Below, piece by piece: positions 47,526 through 56,031 of a DNA stretch of 64,000 nucleotides (position 1 is the stretch's first letter; the number at the start of each line of letters is the position of its first letter). The translations under genes were made by a program, and so were the position numbers. The notes beneath the pieces are model-generated. The model saw only the letters and a list, made by a program, of their open reading frames with translations. It was not told where the DNA came from and searched no databases. This DNA is from an uncultured Gammaproteobacteria bacterium (lineage in GTDB: Bacteria; Pseudomonadota; Gammaproteobacteria; DRJJ01), in the NCBI GenBank assembly GCA_947258795.1, contig CAMYJU010000004.1:1-64000 (forward strand), given 5' to 3'.

Positions 47526-47641
47526 GATTAACAAGATATCGCGTTACAACACATTATATTGTCAACATCGATATTAATACAATGAATTCAAAAGCTTATA
47601 GTCTAAGCAAGCTCTGATCCAGTCTATCGCAGATTGTATTG

Positions 47642-48328
47642 ATGACAGATAAGAAGCCACACCGACGCCCGATCCGTAGCTATGTTGTACGCGCCGGCAG
47701 GATGACTGCTGCACAACAACGGGCACTGGATGAGCTGTTACCGATATATGGTATTGCCCGCGACGATCAGCCTATCGATTTCGTCAGCGCATTCGGACGT
47801 GACGCACCGGTCTATCTCGAAGTCGGCTTTGGCATGGGACAGTCGCTGCTGGAGATCGCGCGTAAGCACCCGCAACATAACTACCTGGGCCTGGAAGTCC
47901 ATCCACCCGGGGTCGGCCACCTGCTGTACCAGATAGAAGAGCTGGGCCTGAACAACCTGCGTGTGATCAATCAGGATGCGACCGAAATCCTGCAACAGCG
48001 CATACCGGACCAGTCACTGGACGGGCTCTACCTGTTCTTCCCGGATCCGTGGCACAAGAAAAAACATCACAAACGTCGTATCGTCAGGCCCGCATTTGTA
48101 GCCCAGGTAGCACGCATCCTGAAACCTGGCGGCCTGTTCCATATTGCCACCGACTGGGGTGACTATGCCGAACACATCCTCGAGGTCATGCAAACGACCA
48201 GTGTATTCGAATCTGTCAGCCCGGCTGATTTCAGTGATCGCGATGACCGGCCGGTCACCAAATATGAACAACGGGCGCTACGGCTTGGCCACCGTATCTA
48301 CGACCTGCTTTATCGAAAAATCAACTGA
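47642..48328 (+). CDS. trmB: tRNA (guanine-N7-)-methyltransferase
   Basis: Methylates G46 of tRNAs. The 228-residue protein has the SAM-binding motif LEVGFGMGQSLLE and the family signature FFPDPWHKKKHHKRRIV, followed by LKPGGLFHIATDWGDYAEH. The start is the ATG at 47642; a TTG one codon upstream is not preferred. It lies downstream of thiG, the usual gammaproteobacterial order, with a hairpin-containing gap of about 220 bases. Confidence 0.95.
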   Translation: MTDKKPHRRPIRSYVVRAGRMTAAQQRALDELLPIYGIARDDQPIDFVSAFGRDAPVYLEVGFGMGQSLLEIARKHPQHNYLGLEVHPPGVGHLLYQIEELGLNNLRVINQDATEILQQRIPDQSLDGLYLFFPDPWHKKKHHKRRIVRPAFVAQVARILKPGGLFHIATDWGDYAEHILEVMQTTSVFESVSPADFSDRDDRPVTKYEQRALRLGHRIYDLLYRKIN

Positions 48329-48484
48329 CTTATCTATACTTCCTAAACCCATTCCGACCTGCCTGCCATTCCCGGCCAGGCATACTGGAATAACATTACA
48401 TATTTAGTATATAATTATATTCTTTTTATATAGCAATTCGTATAGCGACCTGACTCGCTCTTAATTTATGCTGAGATTGGCTGG

Positions 48485-50434
48485 ATGGCACTCGAACTGA
48501 CACCACAAATGATCCTGGTAATGGGCATACTTGGCCTGACCATGTTTATGTTCATTTCCGAGATCGTGCGTGTCGATGTCGCTGCGATCATAATCATGAT
48601 CCTGCTCGGACTGACCAACCTGTTTGAACCGGTCGTCGTTGACGGAGTCAGGACCAACTGGCTAGGCAGTGTCGCGCCGGCACTGGCCGAACGTTTGCCC
48701 TGGCTGGACCAGATGCTGGTGCCGGTTGTGGACGCAACCAGGCTGTTTAACGGTTTTGGCAGTAACGCGGTGATCTCGATCATCGCGGTCATGATTATCG
48801 GTGCCGGCCTGGACAAGACCGGCCTGATGACCAGGGTCGCCGGGTTTATCCTGAAAATCGGCGGCAGTTCCGAGAAACGCGTGACTCCGGTCATCTCCGG
48901 CACCGTCGGCATCATTTCCAGCTTCATGCAAAATGTTGGTGCCGCAGCACTGTTCCTGCCGGTGGTCAGTCGCATCTCGGTGCGTACCGGTCTACCCTTG
49001 TCCCGCCTGCTCATGCCGATGGGGTTTTGTGCGATCCTGGGTGGTACCGTAACCATGATCGGTTCCAGCCCGCTGATCCTGCTAAATGACCTGATCCTTA
49101 ACTCGAATGCGGCATTGCCTGCCGGGCAGCAGATGCAGACTTTTGATCTGTTCGATGTCACTCCCATCGGTATCTCATTGATCGCTGCAGGTATCGCCTA
49201 CTTTATCCTCGCCGGCAACCTGATCCTGCCCAGCATCAAGACCAAGCTGGCCGAAGGCACCAACACCATGAGCTATTTCCAGGATACCTACGGTCTGGCT
49301 TATAAGCTAAAGGAAATGACCGTGACAGCGGAAAGCCCGGTGATTGGCAAGACCTTTGACGAGATGGAGACCGAATGTCGCGATTGCCGTGTACGAGTGG
49401 TGGCCTATAAGAGTGGCGATGACCTGCGTATCGGCCAGGGTACGCTGTCACGCGATGTCACCATCAAGGCCGGTGATGTGCTCGGTATTCTGGGCAAAAA
49501 AGGCAAGTTGACGGAATTTGCTGCCAAAACAAAAATGCGGGCTCGAAACGAACTACTAGTATTCAGTGAATCGCTGGCGCCAACCAAGGCCGGTGTCGCC
49601 GAGCTGGTGATCCCACCTGGCTCCAGCCTGATCGGCAAATCTGCCCGTGACTTGTGGATGCGCAAGGTCTATGGTATTTCCCTGTTTGCGATCCATCGCC
49701 ATGACCACGATATCGACGAGGGGGTACGCGCGATGCCCTTTCAGGCCGGTGACACCCTGGCCGTGCATACCGCCTGGGACAACCTCGCCCGCCTCGAGCA
49801 TGACCGTGATTTTGTCGTCGTGACTTCGGACTATCCACATGAGGAAGAGCGCCCACACAAGGTTCCGCATGCACTGGTGTTCTTTTTAATTGCCCTGTCA
49901 CTGGTGCTGTTCACCGATCTACGTCTGTCGGTGGCACTGTTGACTGGCTCGATTGGGATGGTGCTTAGTCGGGTGCTGTCTATCGATGAGGCCTACCGCG
50001 CAATCGATTGGAAGACGGTGTTCCTGCTGGCCAGTCTGATTCCGCTCGGCATGGCGGTTGAAGGCACCGGTACCGCGGCCTGGATAGCCCAGGAGACTCT
50101 GGTGCTGATGGAAGGTGTCCCGGTATGGGTATTACAGGCCACGATTATGGTACTGGCCACGGTGTTCACACTGGTGATGTCCAATGTCGGCGCCACCGTA
50201 CTGCTGGTGCCATTGGCGGTCAATATCGCCCTAGGTGCCGGGGCCGACCCGCGCCTGTTCGCACTGACCGTCGCGATCGGTACATCCAATTCCTTCCTGA
50301 TCCCGACCCACCAGGTCAATGCCTTGATTATGGGTCCGGCCGGCTACCGTGTCGCCGACTTCATGAAGGCCGGTGGCATCATGACTATCCTGTTCATGGT
50401 CGTGAGCCTGACGGCAATGAATATCGCGTTTTGA
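48485..50434 (+). CDS. SLC13-family transporter with two TrkA-C domains
   Basis: A 649-residue inner-membrane transporter of the divalent anion:sodium symporter family. About five membrane segments (1-240) precede two RCK_C/TrkA-C-type domains (about 275-355 and 365-445; SPVIGKTFDEME and SSLIGKSARDLWMRKVYG). About six to seven more segments follow, ending near residue 645. The signature VLATVFTLVMSNVGATVLLVPLAVNIAL is near the C-terminus. In sulfur oxidisers such proteins are candidates for sulfate or dicarboxylate transport; the substrate is inferred only from the family. Confidence 0.87.
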   Translation: MALELTPQMILVMGILGLTMFMFISEIVRVDVAAIIIMILLGLTNLFEPVVVDGVRTNWLGSVAPALAERLPWLDQMLVPVVDATRLFNGFGSNAVISIIAVMIIGAGLDKTGLMTRVAGFILKIGGSSEKRVTPVISGTVGIISSFMQNVGAAALFLPVVSRISVRTGLPLSRLLMPMGFCAILGGTVTMIGSSPLILLNDLILNSNAALPAGQQMQTFDLFDVTPIGISLIAAGIAYFILAGNLILPSIKTKLAEGTNTMSYFQDTYGLAYKLKEMTVTAESPVIGKTFDEMETECRDCRVRVVAYKSGDDLRIGQGTLSRDVTIKAGDVLGILGKKGKLTEFAAKTKMRARNELLVFSESLAPTKAGVAELVIPPGSSLIGKSARDLWMRKVYGISLFAIHRHDHDIDEGVRAMPFQAGDTLAVHTAWDNLARLEHDRDFVVVTSDYPHEEERPHKVPHALVFFLIALSLVLFTDLRLSVALLTGSIGMVLSRVLSIDEAYRAIDWKTVFLLASLIPLGMAVEGTGTAAWIAQETLVLMEGVPVWVLQATIMVLATVFTLVMSNVGATVLLVPLAVNIALGAGADPRLFALTVAIGTSNSFLIPTHQVNALIMGPAGYRVADFMKAGGIMTILFMVVSLTAMNIAF

Positions 50435-50512
50435 CCGGAACCGGTATATAGTCGCTCAGGGGCGTAGCCCGGGATATTGAAAAACCATATGCAGATACAA
50501 GGATTGTATAGT

Positions 50513-50956
50513 ATGTATAAACAGATTGTACTGCTGCTTGTATTGACCAGCGCATCAGCATCCACGCTTCATGCGGCGGGTATATACAAGTGTATAGACA
50601 AGGAAGGCAAGACTGTCTTTTCCCAGTATCAGTGCGCACCCAGGGCCAAGGCCATCTCGGTCAGACCGGAATTCAGGGAAAAATCTGATCCAGGTGTAGC
50701 GGGGCTGCGCAAAGGTGAAATCAGAATCCTGAAACGCATCAAGCGGGATGAAAAAACACGCGCAAAAAAAAGAAAACAGGAACTTAAGCAAGCGGGCGCT
50801 GAGGCATCAGCCAGGAAAAAACATTGCACCATCGCTGAAAAACGACTTAGGAAACTACAGGGTCAGAGACGTGAGGGTTGCGCAGGCAAGAAGTGTGAGC
50901 GCATAGATGAAAAGATTCGCTACTACCGTGGACAACGGAGTGAATACTGTTACTGA
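50513..50956 (+). CDS. Secreted DUF4124-type protein
   Basis: A 147-residue exported protein. From the ATG at 50513 it starts with a signal (MYKQIVLLLVLTSASASTLHA), then the DUF4124 motif AGIYKCIDKEGKTVFSQYQC with two cysteines. A strongly basic Lys/Arg-rich helical region follows, and a C-terminal part with more cysteines (HCTIAEKR, GCAGKKCERIDEKIRYY). The earlier ATG at 50477 would give a long non-signal N-terminus. The function of DUF4124 proteins is unknown. Confidence 0.72.
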   Translation: MYKQIVLLLVLTSASASTLHAAGIYKCIDKEGKTVFSQYQCAPRAKAISVRPEFREKSDPGVAGLRKGEIRILKRIKRDEKTRAKKRKQELKQAGAEASARKKHCTIAEKRLRKLQGQRREGCAGKKCERIDEKIRYYRGQRSEYCY

Positions 50957-50997
50957 GGCATACGATACAACAGCTCACCTGTCATACCAGGAAGGGG

Positions 50998-51690
50998 TCA
51001 GACCTTGGTTTTCACGCGCTGTTTGTGAACAGCATAGCGTTCCCCCTGGTACAGCTCTGAGGTAGACCAGCGCCAGCCAAACAGCTTGTGCACGTGTATC
51101 ATTTCACCCTTTTCCTGGAAACCAAAACGAAAGTGCAGGCGCAGGGACGGCACATTATCCACCTCAACCGCGGCGAGTACTTTCTTGTAACCCTGATCGC
51201 GAAAGTGCTCCCAGACCCAGGCTTGCCCTTCATTGGAAATTGCCCTGCCGCGATAGGGCTCGGCTATAAAACCCGCAAGCTGATATATCTCATCATCTTT
51301 GAGCTTGAACAGGTGCTTGTAGATGATGGAATCATAAAAATCTTTGGTACTGATCCAGAAATAGCCGATCAGTACATTATCGATATAGCCGACCGTGCAG
51401 ATTGCGCCACTATCAAATAACTTTTTGAAATGATTATATTTATGTGTAAAGTGGGGTTCCAGCGAACCCATTTCCTCGACAGACTCGACCACCCTCTGCT
51501 CATCCAGCTTGCTTTGTTTGGACAGCTTTTTTACCGGGAGGCTTAAATCGCGCGTGACGACAATAACATCCATGCGCTGATAGATGTGATCATGGAAATA
51601 TTTTTTCAGTACCTGGCTCAGGCCGCGCTCATTGACTTCGTCACGCTTTTTTTTGATCTTTCTAAGTGTACTCATGTTCATTAAGGCCAT
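50998..51690 (-). CDS. GNAT-type N-acetyltransferase
   Basis: A 230-residue cytoplasmic protein. The C-terminal two-thirds show a GNAT fold: QLAGFIAEPYRGRAISNEGQ (acetyl-CoA loop), GYKKVLAAVEVDNVPSLRLH and FGFQEKGEMIHVHKL. The N-terminal 60 residues are highly charged (MSTLRKIKKKRDEVNERG). The start could be 51690, 51681 or 51675; the longest is given. Substrate unknown. It has no operon partner. Confidence 0.75.
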   Translation of the reverse strand: MALMNMSTLRKIKKKRDEVNERGLSQVLKKYFHDHIYQRMDVIVVTRDLSLPVKKLSKQSKLDEQRVVESVEEMGSLEPHFTHKYNHFKKLFDSGAICTVGYIDNVLIGYFWISTKDFYDSIIYKHLFKLKDDEIYQLAGFIAEPYRGRAISNEGQAWVWEHFRDQGYKKVLAAVEVDNVPSLRLHFRFGFQEKGEMIHVHKLFGWRWSTSELYQGERYAVHKQRVKTKV

Positions 51691-52010
51691 CGTTTCAGAC
51701 CGGCTTAATATACCTGCCTAATGACCCGCAATCCTTTATAACAAACCTGCAGAAGGTCGTAAATCTACTGACCAGGGTCAGCCCCAATTCCGAGGGCATA
51801 TCCGAATATACCGTCTTTATGCAGGAATTATTCTCGCATAAAACAGAATACGGATGCAATCACAGCTGTATTACAGCAGTATATCGTACCAGCGAATCAG
51901 ATATAGAAAGTAGAAAACCTAATTACGTGTAAAAAAGCACCTCTGTCTTGTATAACCCCTTGCATGCACTATTCTTAATATCAATACCCAATAGCAACGG
52001 GAATATCTAA
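51691..52010. other. Intergenic region with no recognisable gene
   Basis: About 320 bases between divergent genes. Short open frames exist but match nothing. It presumably holds promoters for the GNAT gene and the DUF6882-like gene. No hairpin or repeat of note was seen. Confidence 0.4.
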
Positions 52011-52487
52011 ATGAACAGTGATGAGTTCAAAAAGTACCTGGATGAATCCGTCCTGGAACTCGAACAAAAACGTTTATTACTCGAACAGCAATATGGAGTC
52101 GGACATCACGATCGCTATGTACTGGAGTACGACAACAGCTCCCTGATGTTTTTCGACAAAGAACAGCCGACCGTCGAAGCCACGATACTGCCCGTCGCCA
52201 CGTATATAACCGAAACGGAATGCCTGGTCTGGTTCTGGTCGCTCAAGAATCTGCCTGAACCAATCAGAAAACTGTCCAGCGCCGTAAAAAAACTGTATGA
52301 CATCACCGGCCAGGACATTTTCAGGAGACAGTCATTTGGTTGCAGCGAGTCAACTGCATGGGATCTGGCCTCCATGGCCTGTAAATGCCTGGACGCACAA
52401 GGTGTATACCGCGTACCCCAGGGCAACATGTATGCCTATGTACTGATCTCACAAATTACGTATTACAATCAGGCATGTATTAGCTAA
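52011..52487 (+). CDS. DUF6882-like protein
   Basis: A 158-residue soluble protein without a signal. A helical N-terminus (FKKYLDESVLELEQKRLLLEQQYG) is followed by a beta-rich part with LVWFWSLKNLPEPIRKLSSAVK and AWDLASMACKCLDAQGVYRVP. The Trp-rich WxWxxxNLPE motif fits DUF6882, a family of unknown function. A single gene. Confidence 0.65.
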   Translation: MNSDEFKKYLDESVLELEQKRLLLEQQYGVGHHDRYVLEYDNSSLMFFDKEQPTVEATILPVATYITETECLVWFWSLKNLPEPIRKLSSAVKKLYDITGQDIFRRQSFGCSESTAWDLASMACKCLDAQGVYRVPQGNMYAYVLISQITYYNQACIS

Positions 52488-52974
52488 TCAAGATTCACTT
52501 ACTCAAGATAATCTGTTTACGAGATAAATACCGGATAACAAATATAGTCTTGAAACCTGGCGAAAGCCATATTGTACAAACTCGACCATACCAGAATTAT
52601 TTTATTGCCAGTTTGGTAAGCCTTAATCACAGGCATAAAGGTTATGGGAAGATACTTTGTTGCAAATTAAAAAGCCGTGAAGAATTAACCACCTGATTGT
52701 GTAATATATCATCGAAGTTCCCCAGGTTCCTGTATATGCTACTGCACAGGGTTGGAGGGATATTAATTTTTTAACTTTACACAAATCATAGAACAAGCAG
52801 GCTAATAATTATTTGCCATCCTAATTACGAGTAAACCAGTCAGGTATACCGCATTGTTGATGCAATTTTCATATGCTACGCTTGAATTAAGGTAGCAGGG
52901 ATGCTGACATTCTGCTTCATTAAGGTTCCTGCCAATACCTTTGAAATGGAACAGAACAGAATAAGGAGATTGTC
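52488..52974. promoter_or_regulatory. Upstream region of the subtilase gene
   Basis: About 490 bases of AT-rich sequence with no gene. A long leader or promoter for the subtilase is expected here; no clear promoter boxes are assigned. A good ribosome site (AAGGAG) lies at about 52963-52968, just before the ATG. Confidence 0.45.
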
Positions 52975-54996
52975 ATGGCTAATTTCCCAGACCATTTAAC
53001 TGCAGGTGAAGGCGAATCTACTGTCTCTTACACGCGCGCCGAAGGTCACTACCTGTTAAAGGTTCACGATACCGAAACATTCTCGGCTATCGATTCATTT
53101 TCAACATCAGGAATTGCCAGTACAGAATTACCACCCTATATCGAAGCGGCCCGTAAAACGCTGGAGCCTGCCAGCCTGCGTTGGGTTGAAGTGTTGCCCG
53201 GATTCAACAATGCAGATGCAGAGGCCCAGTTCGCCGCAAACGATGGTGTTGATGAGATTCTGCCTGTCTACTTTGAAGAAGGCGCTGGTCCGGATAGTGC
53301 GGCTACACCGATGTTTGAAACCATTAATGTTCAGATATCCAATGATGTTGATCAGGTTATCAGTACGCTTGAATCACTGGGCCTGAGCCATCAGCCGGAA
53401 ATTTCTGCCTTGTTAAAACCAATACATGTCTTCAAGGTAAATGCCCAGGCAGATCAGTCACTGATCGATACCGCGGTAGATCTACTCCAGAAGGTCCTGA
53501 CTACAAGCGGTGTTAGCATGGCAGAGTTTGACTGGCTGAAACTCGAAACCTACACCGCAGCACCAAATGACACTAACTATGGCCAGCAGTGGAACATGAA
53601 TACTATTGGCTTGCCGGATGCACTTGACTTGGAGACCGGATCTGGCAATGTCTGGATCGCGATAATCGATTCCGGCTTCGATCTTACGCATCCCGATCTG
53701 ACCTATACACCCAATACGGCCCCGAATTTCACGCATTTTAACGCTGTCCAGTTTATAAACGGAAACCCGCCACCATATAATGCCGGGTCTTCGGGCGTAT
53801 TTCATGGTACCTGTGTTGCCGGTATTGCTGGTGCAAATACTAACAATGCGCTTGGTGTTGCCGGAGTTGCCGGCGGGTGCCAGATCATGCCTGTACGGCT
53901 GGGTACAGTCCCTAGTGCCAATCGTGTTGCTGCCGGCATAAACTGGGCTGCAGCCAATGGTGCACGTGTAGCCAGTATGTCACTGGGTACAACATCCACC
54001 ACAGCCGCCAACAATGCCATGACCAATGCATGGCTTTCAGGTCTGGTAATTTGCGCGGCAACCGGAAACAGTGGCGGCAATACCACCAGCCCGGCAGTAA
54101 ATTTTCCGGCCAGCCATGCAAATGTCATTGCAGTCGGGGCGTCAGACACCAATGACCAGCGCAAAAGGCCTGCAAGTGCCGATGGTGAAACCTGGGGCAG
54201 CCAGTTTGATGCAAACACCGATGTAGTAGCACCCGGAGTGCAGATATGGAGTACAGACGAACAGGCTGTGAGTGGCTATAACAGCAATAACGGCGGCCCT
54301 ATTACAGTTGCTGGTGTCAACTACCCAAGCTCGGGTGATGCTGCCGGCGACTATTTTTCAGTTTTTAATGGCACATCAGCCGCAACACCGCATGTTGCAG
54401 GACTGGCTGGCCTCATTTTCTCTGCCGTCGGATCCTTGACCAATCAGCAGGTACGAGACATCATCGAGTCAACCTGCACCAAGGTTAACCCGGGGATGTA
54501 TCCCTACGCCGTTACACCGGGTCGCACCAACGGCACCTGGCATCAGGAGGTTGGGTACGGACGAATTAACCTGCAGGCAGCCATATCCGCAGCGCTGCCA
54601 CCTATCCCTATCACACCGATTACTTCCATAACGGCAATCACGCCGATTACAATGATCACACCGGTCACAACAATCACACCGGTGACGACCATCACACCAA
54701 TTTCCCCGATAACCGGTATAACACCAGTCACCACGATTACACCGATCACCTCGATCACACCGGTAACTACAGTCACACCAGTTACACCCATAACGACGGT
54801 CACACCGATCACAAATGTATCGCCGATATCACCTGTAACCGGGATAACACCGATAACAATGGTCACACCGATAACTGCGATTACCACCATCTCTCCGATA
54901 AAGCCACCACCGCCGATTACGGCAATTGGACCGGTAACACCGATAGATCCTATTGACCCTGTACAGCCAGTCGATCGCGGTGATCCTGAGGACTGA
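52975..54996 (+). CDS. Subtilisin-like serine protease with a Thr/Pro hexad-repeat tail
   Basis: A 673-residue S8 peptidase. An N-terminal region of about 195 residues, possibly a propeptide, precedes the catalytic domain with an intact triad: Asp232 (AIIDSGFD), His277 (HGTCVAG) and Ser468 (NGTSAATPH), plus the oxyanion Asn365. After about residue 545 the protein ends in a tail of about 115 residues of a hexad [IV]TP[IV][TS]x, then a Pro/Asp-rich end. No Sec signal peptide is visible, and no RTX or autotransporter domain. Three enzymes follow on the same strand: GT9, a GT4-GT4-radical SAM fusion and a B12 radical SAM. The tail is a candidate for O-glycosylation or other modification; this is inference. 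Confidence 0.88.
   Translation: MANFPDHLTAGEGESTVSYTRAEGHYLLKVHDTETFSAIDSFSTSGIASTELPPYIEAARKTLEPASLRWVEVLPGFNNADAEAQFAANDGVDEILPVYFEEGAGPDSAATPMFETINVQISNDVDQVISTLESLGLSHQPEISALLKPIHVFKVNAQADQSLIDTAVDLLQKVLTTSGVSMAEFDWLKLETYTAAPNDTNYGQQWNMNTIGLPDALDLETGSGNVWIAIIDSGFDLTHPDLTYTPNTAPNFTHFNAVQFINGNPPPYNAGSSGVFHGTCVAGIAGANTNNALGVAGVAGGCQIMPVRLGTVPSANRVAAGINWAAANGARVASMSLGTTSTTAANNAMTNAWLSGLVICAATGNSGGNTTSPAVNFPASHANVIAVGASDTNDQRKRPASADGETWGSQFDANTDVVAPGVQIWSTDEQAVSGYNSNNGGPITVAGVNYPSSGDAAGDYFSVFNGTSAATPHVAGLAGLIFSAVGSLTNQQVRDIIESTCTKVNPGMYPYAVTPGRTNGTWHQEVGYGRINLQAAISAALPPIPITPITSITAITPITMITPVTTITPVTTITPISPITGITPVTTITPITSITPVTTVTPVTPITTVTPITNVSPISPVTGITPITMVTPITAITTISPIKPPPPITAIGPVTPIDPIDPVQPVDRGDPED
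54607..54950 (+). repeat. Coding repeat: 18-base hexad units in the subtilase tail
   Basis: The DNA encodes about 19 near-consecutive hexads of the form Ile/Val-Thr-Pro-Ile/Val-Thr/Ser-variable. The repeat is kept at the protein level while codons vary (ACC, ACA, ACG for Thr; CCG, CCA, CCT for Pro), so it is not a recent simple DNA expansion. Confidence 0.85.
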
Positions 54997-55098
54997 GCAA
55001 ACGGTCTGTTACAAGCAGGCATGACTCAGGGACAGCAGTTAAGGCATGGAATATTCCCGCATCCCGTGGCATACCGGCATCATCGTCAGAGTGAGCAA

Positions 55099-56031
55099 AT
55101 GATCATGAAATCGGACAGAGCAATCTTTATCGGCTTTAATGCCCTTGGCGATACATTATGTACGACGCCTGCAATCCGGGCATATCGAAAAATGCATCCA
55201 GATGCGCATATTACATACGTCGTACAGAATGCAACCTTTACACGTATACTCGAAAACAATCCTCATATCGATTTGTTAATTTATAGCGATTTTATGTATG
55301 TCAACGGGATGACAAAATACAGCCAGGAATGGCTGTATTCCTTGCCACTGGACTTTACTGTTCCCTCTACACTCTACTATTTTGATATCAACCAGGTATG
55401 CACTACCAAAGAGGCCTTTCAGGAACATATCTCAACAGGATTCTCCAGACTACTGAACATACCCATCGAGAGTATCCGCCCGGAAGTTGTGATAACAAAG
55501 CAGGAGTACAGCCGGGCCATGAGTATAGCAACCCGGCCCTATGTCGTTATCAGCATGCATTCCAATGCCAATCCTATGCGCGAAGACGAGAAAGGGGGCA
55601 GCAAGGAATGGCCTTTGGAAAACTGGCAGACACTTTGTGAATATATACGATCAAGTATGGGCTGCGAGATCATCTCAATTGGTTCAGAATTCGACCCCCA
55701 GATTAAGAGTCCGTTATGGAAAAACCGTTATGGCCTCCCTATCAATATCGTGGCAGCCCTGTTGCAGAAGGCACAGTGTGTCATTACCCTGGAAAACGGT
55801 ATAGGGCACCTGACCCATGCCGTTGATGCTACGACAGTCATGCTTTATTCGGACATAGTCCCCCTGGGCTGGGCCAACCCTGCAGAAGCAAGCCGATGCA
55901 GTGTCCTTTATGGTGACCCGCATGTAATGTCTGTAAATGATGTCATAGCCGAAATAGACAAGCTTGTAAGCAAGAACACCTGCCACACAGAGATTCTTAC
56001 TAAACGCCATGAAAATCTGCTTCTACAATGA
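55099..56031 (+). CDS. GT9-family (heptosyltransferase-like) glycosyltransferase
   Basis: A 310-residue cytoplasmic glycosyltransferase. It has the GT9 N-terminal motif FIGFNALGDTLCTTPAIRAY and the C-terminal sugar-nucleotide site AQCVITLENGIGHLTHAVD; the core includes SMHSNANPM and EWPLENWQTL. GT9 enzymes add heptose or related sugars. No LPS gene is near; the neighbours are a subtilase and two radical SAM genes. The ATG at 55099 is chosen (GTGAG ribosome site); an in-frame start at 55021 would add an unconserved leader. It overlaps the next gene by 23 bases. Confidence 0.82.
   Translation: MIMKSDRAIFIGFNALGDTLCTTPAIRAYRKMHPDAHITYVVQNATFTRILENNPHIDLLIYSDFMYVNGMTKYSQEWLYSLPLDFTVPSTLYYFDINQVCTTKEAFQEHISTGFSRLLNIPIESIRPEVVITKQEYSRAMSIATRPYVVISMHSNANPMREDEKGGSKEWPLENWQTLCEYIRSSMGCEIISIGSEFDPQIKSPLWKNRYGLPINIVAALLQKAQCVITLENGIGHLTHAVDATTVMLYSDIVPLGWANPAEASRCSVLYGDPHVMSVNDVIAEIDKLVSKNTCHTEILTKRHENLLLQ

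Noticed and set aside
54607-54950. CRISPR array suggested by regular repeats
   Set aside because: Units are directly adjacent, vary at synonymous positions and encode a continuous protein tail. There are no spacers or cas genes.
54543-55022. 159-residue minus-strand frame rich in Val, Ile and Gly opposite the subtilase tail
   Set aside because: It is the complement of the hexad repeat; periodic coding DNA keeps the opposite strand open. There is no ribosome site or independent family match.
55021-55098. Upstream in-frame start for the GT9 gene
   Set aside because: The added residues are unlike any GT9 N-terminus; the Rossmann-like start follows directly after the ATG at 55099/55105.
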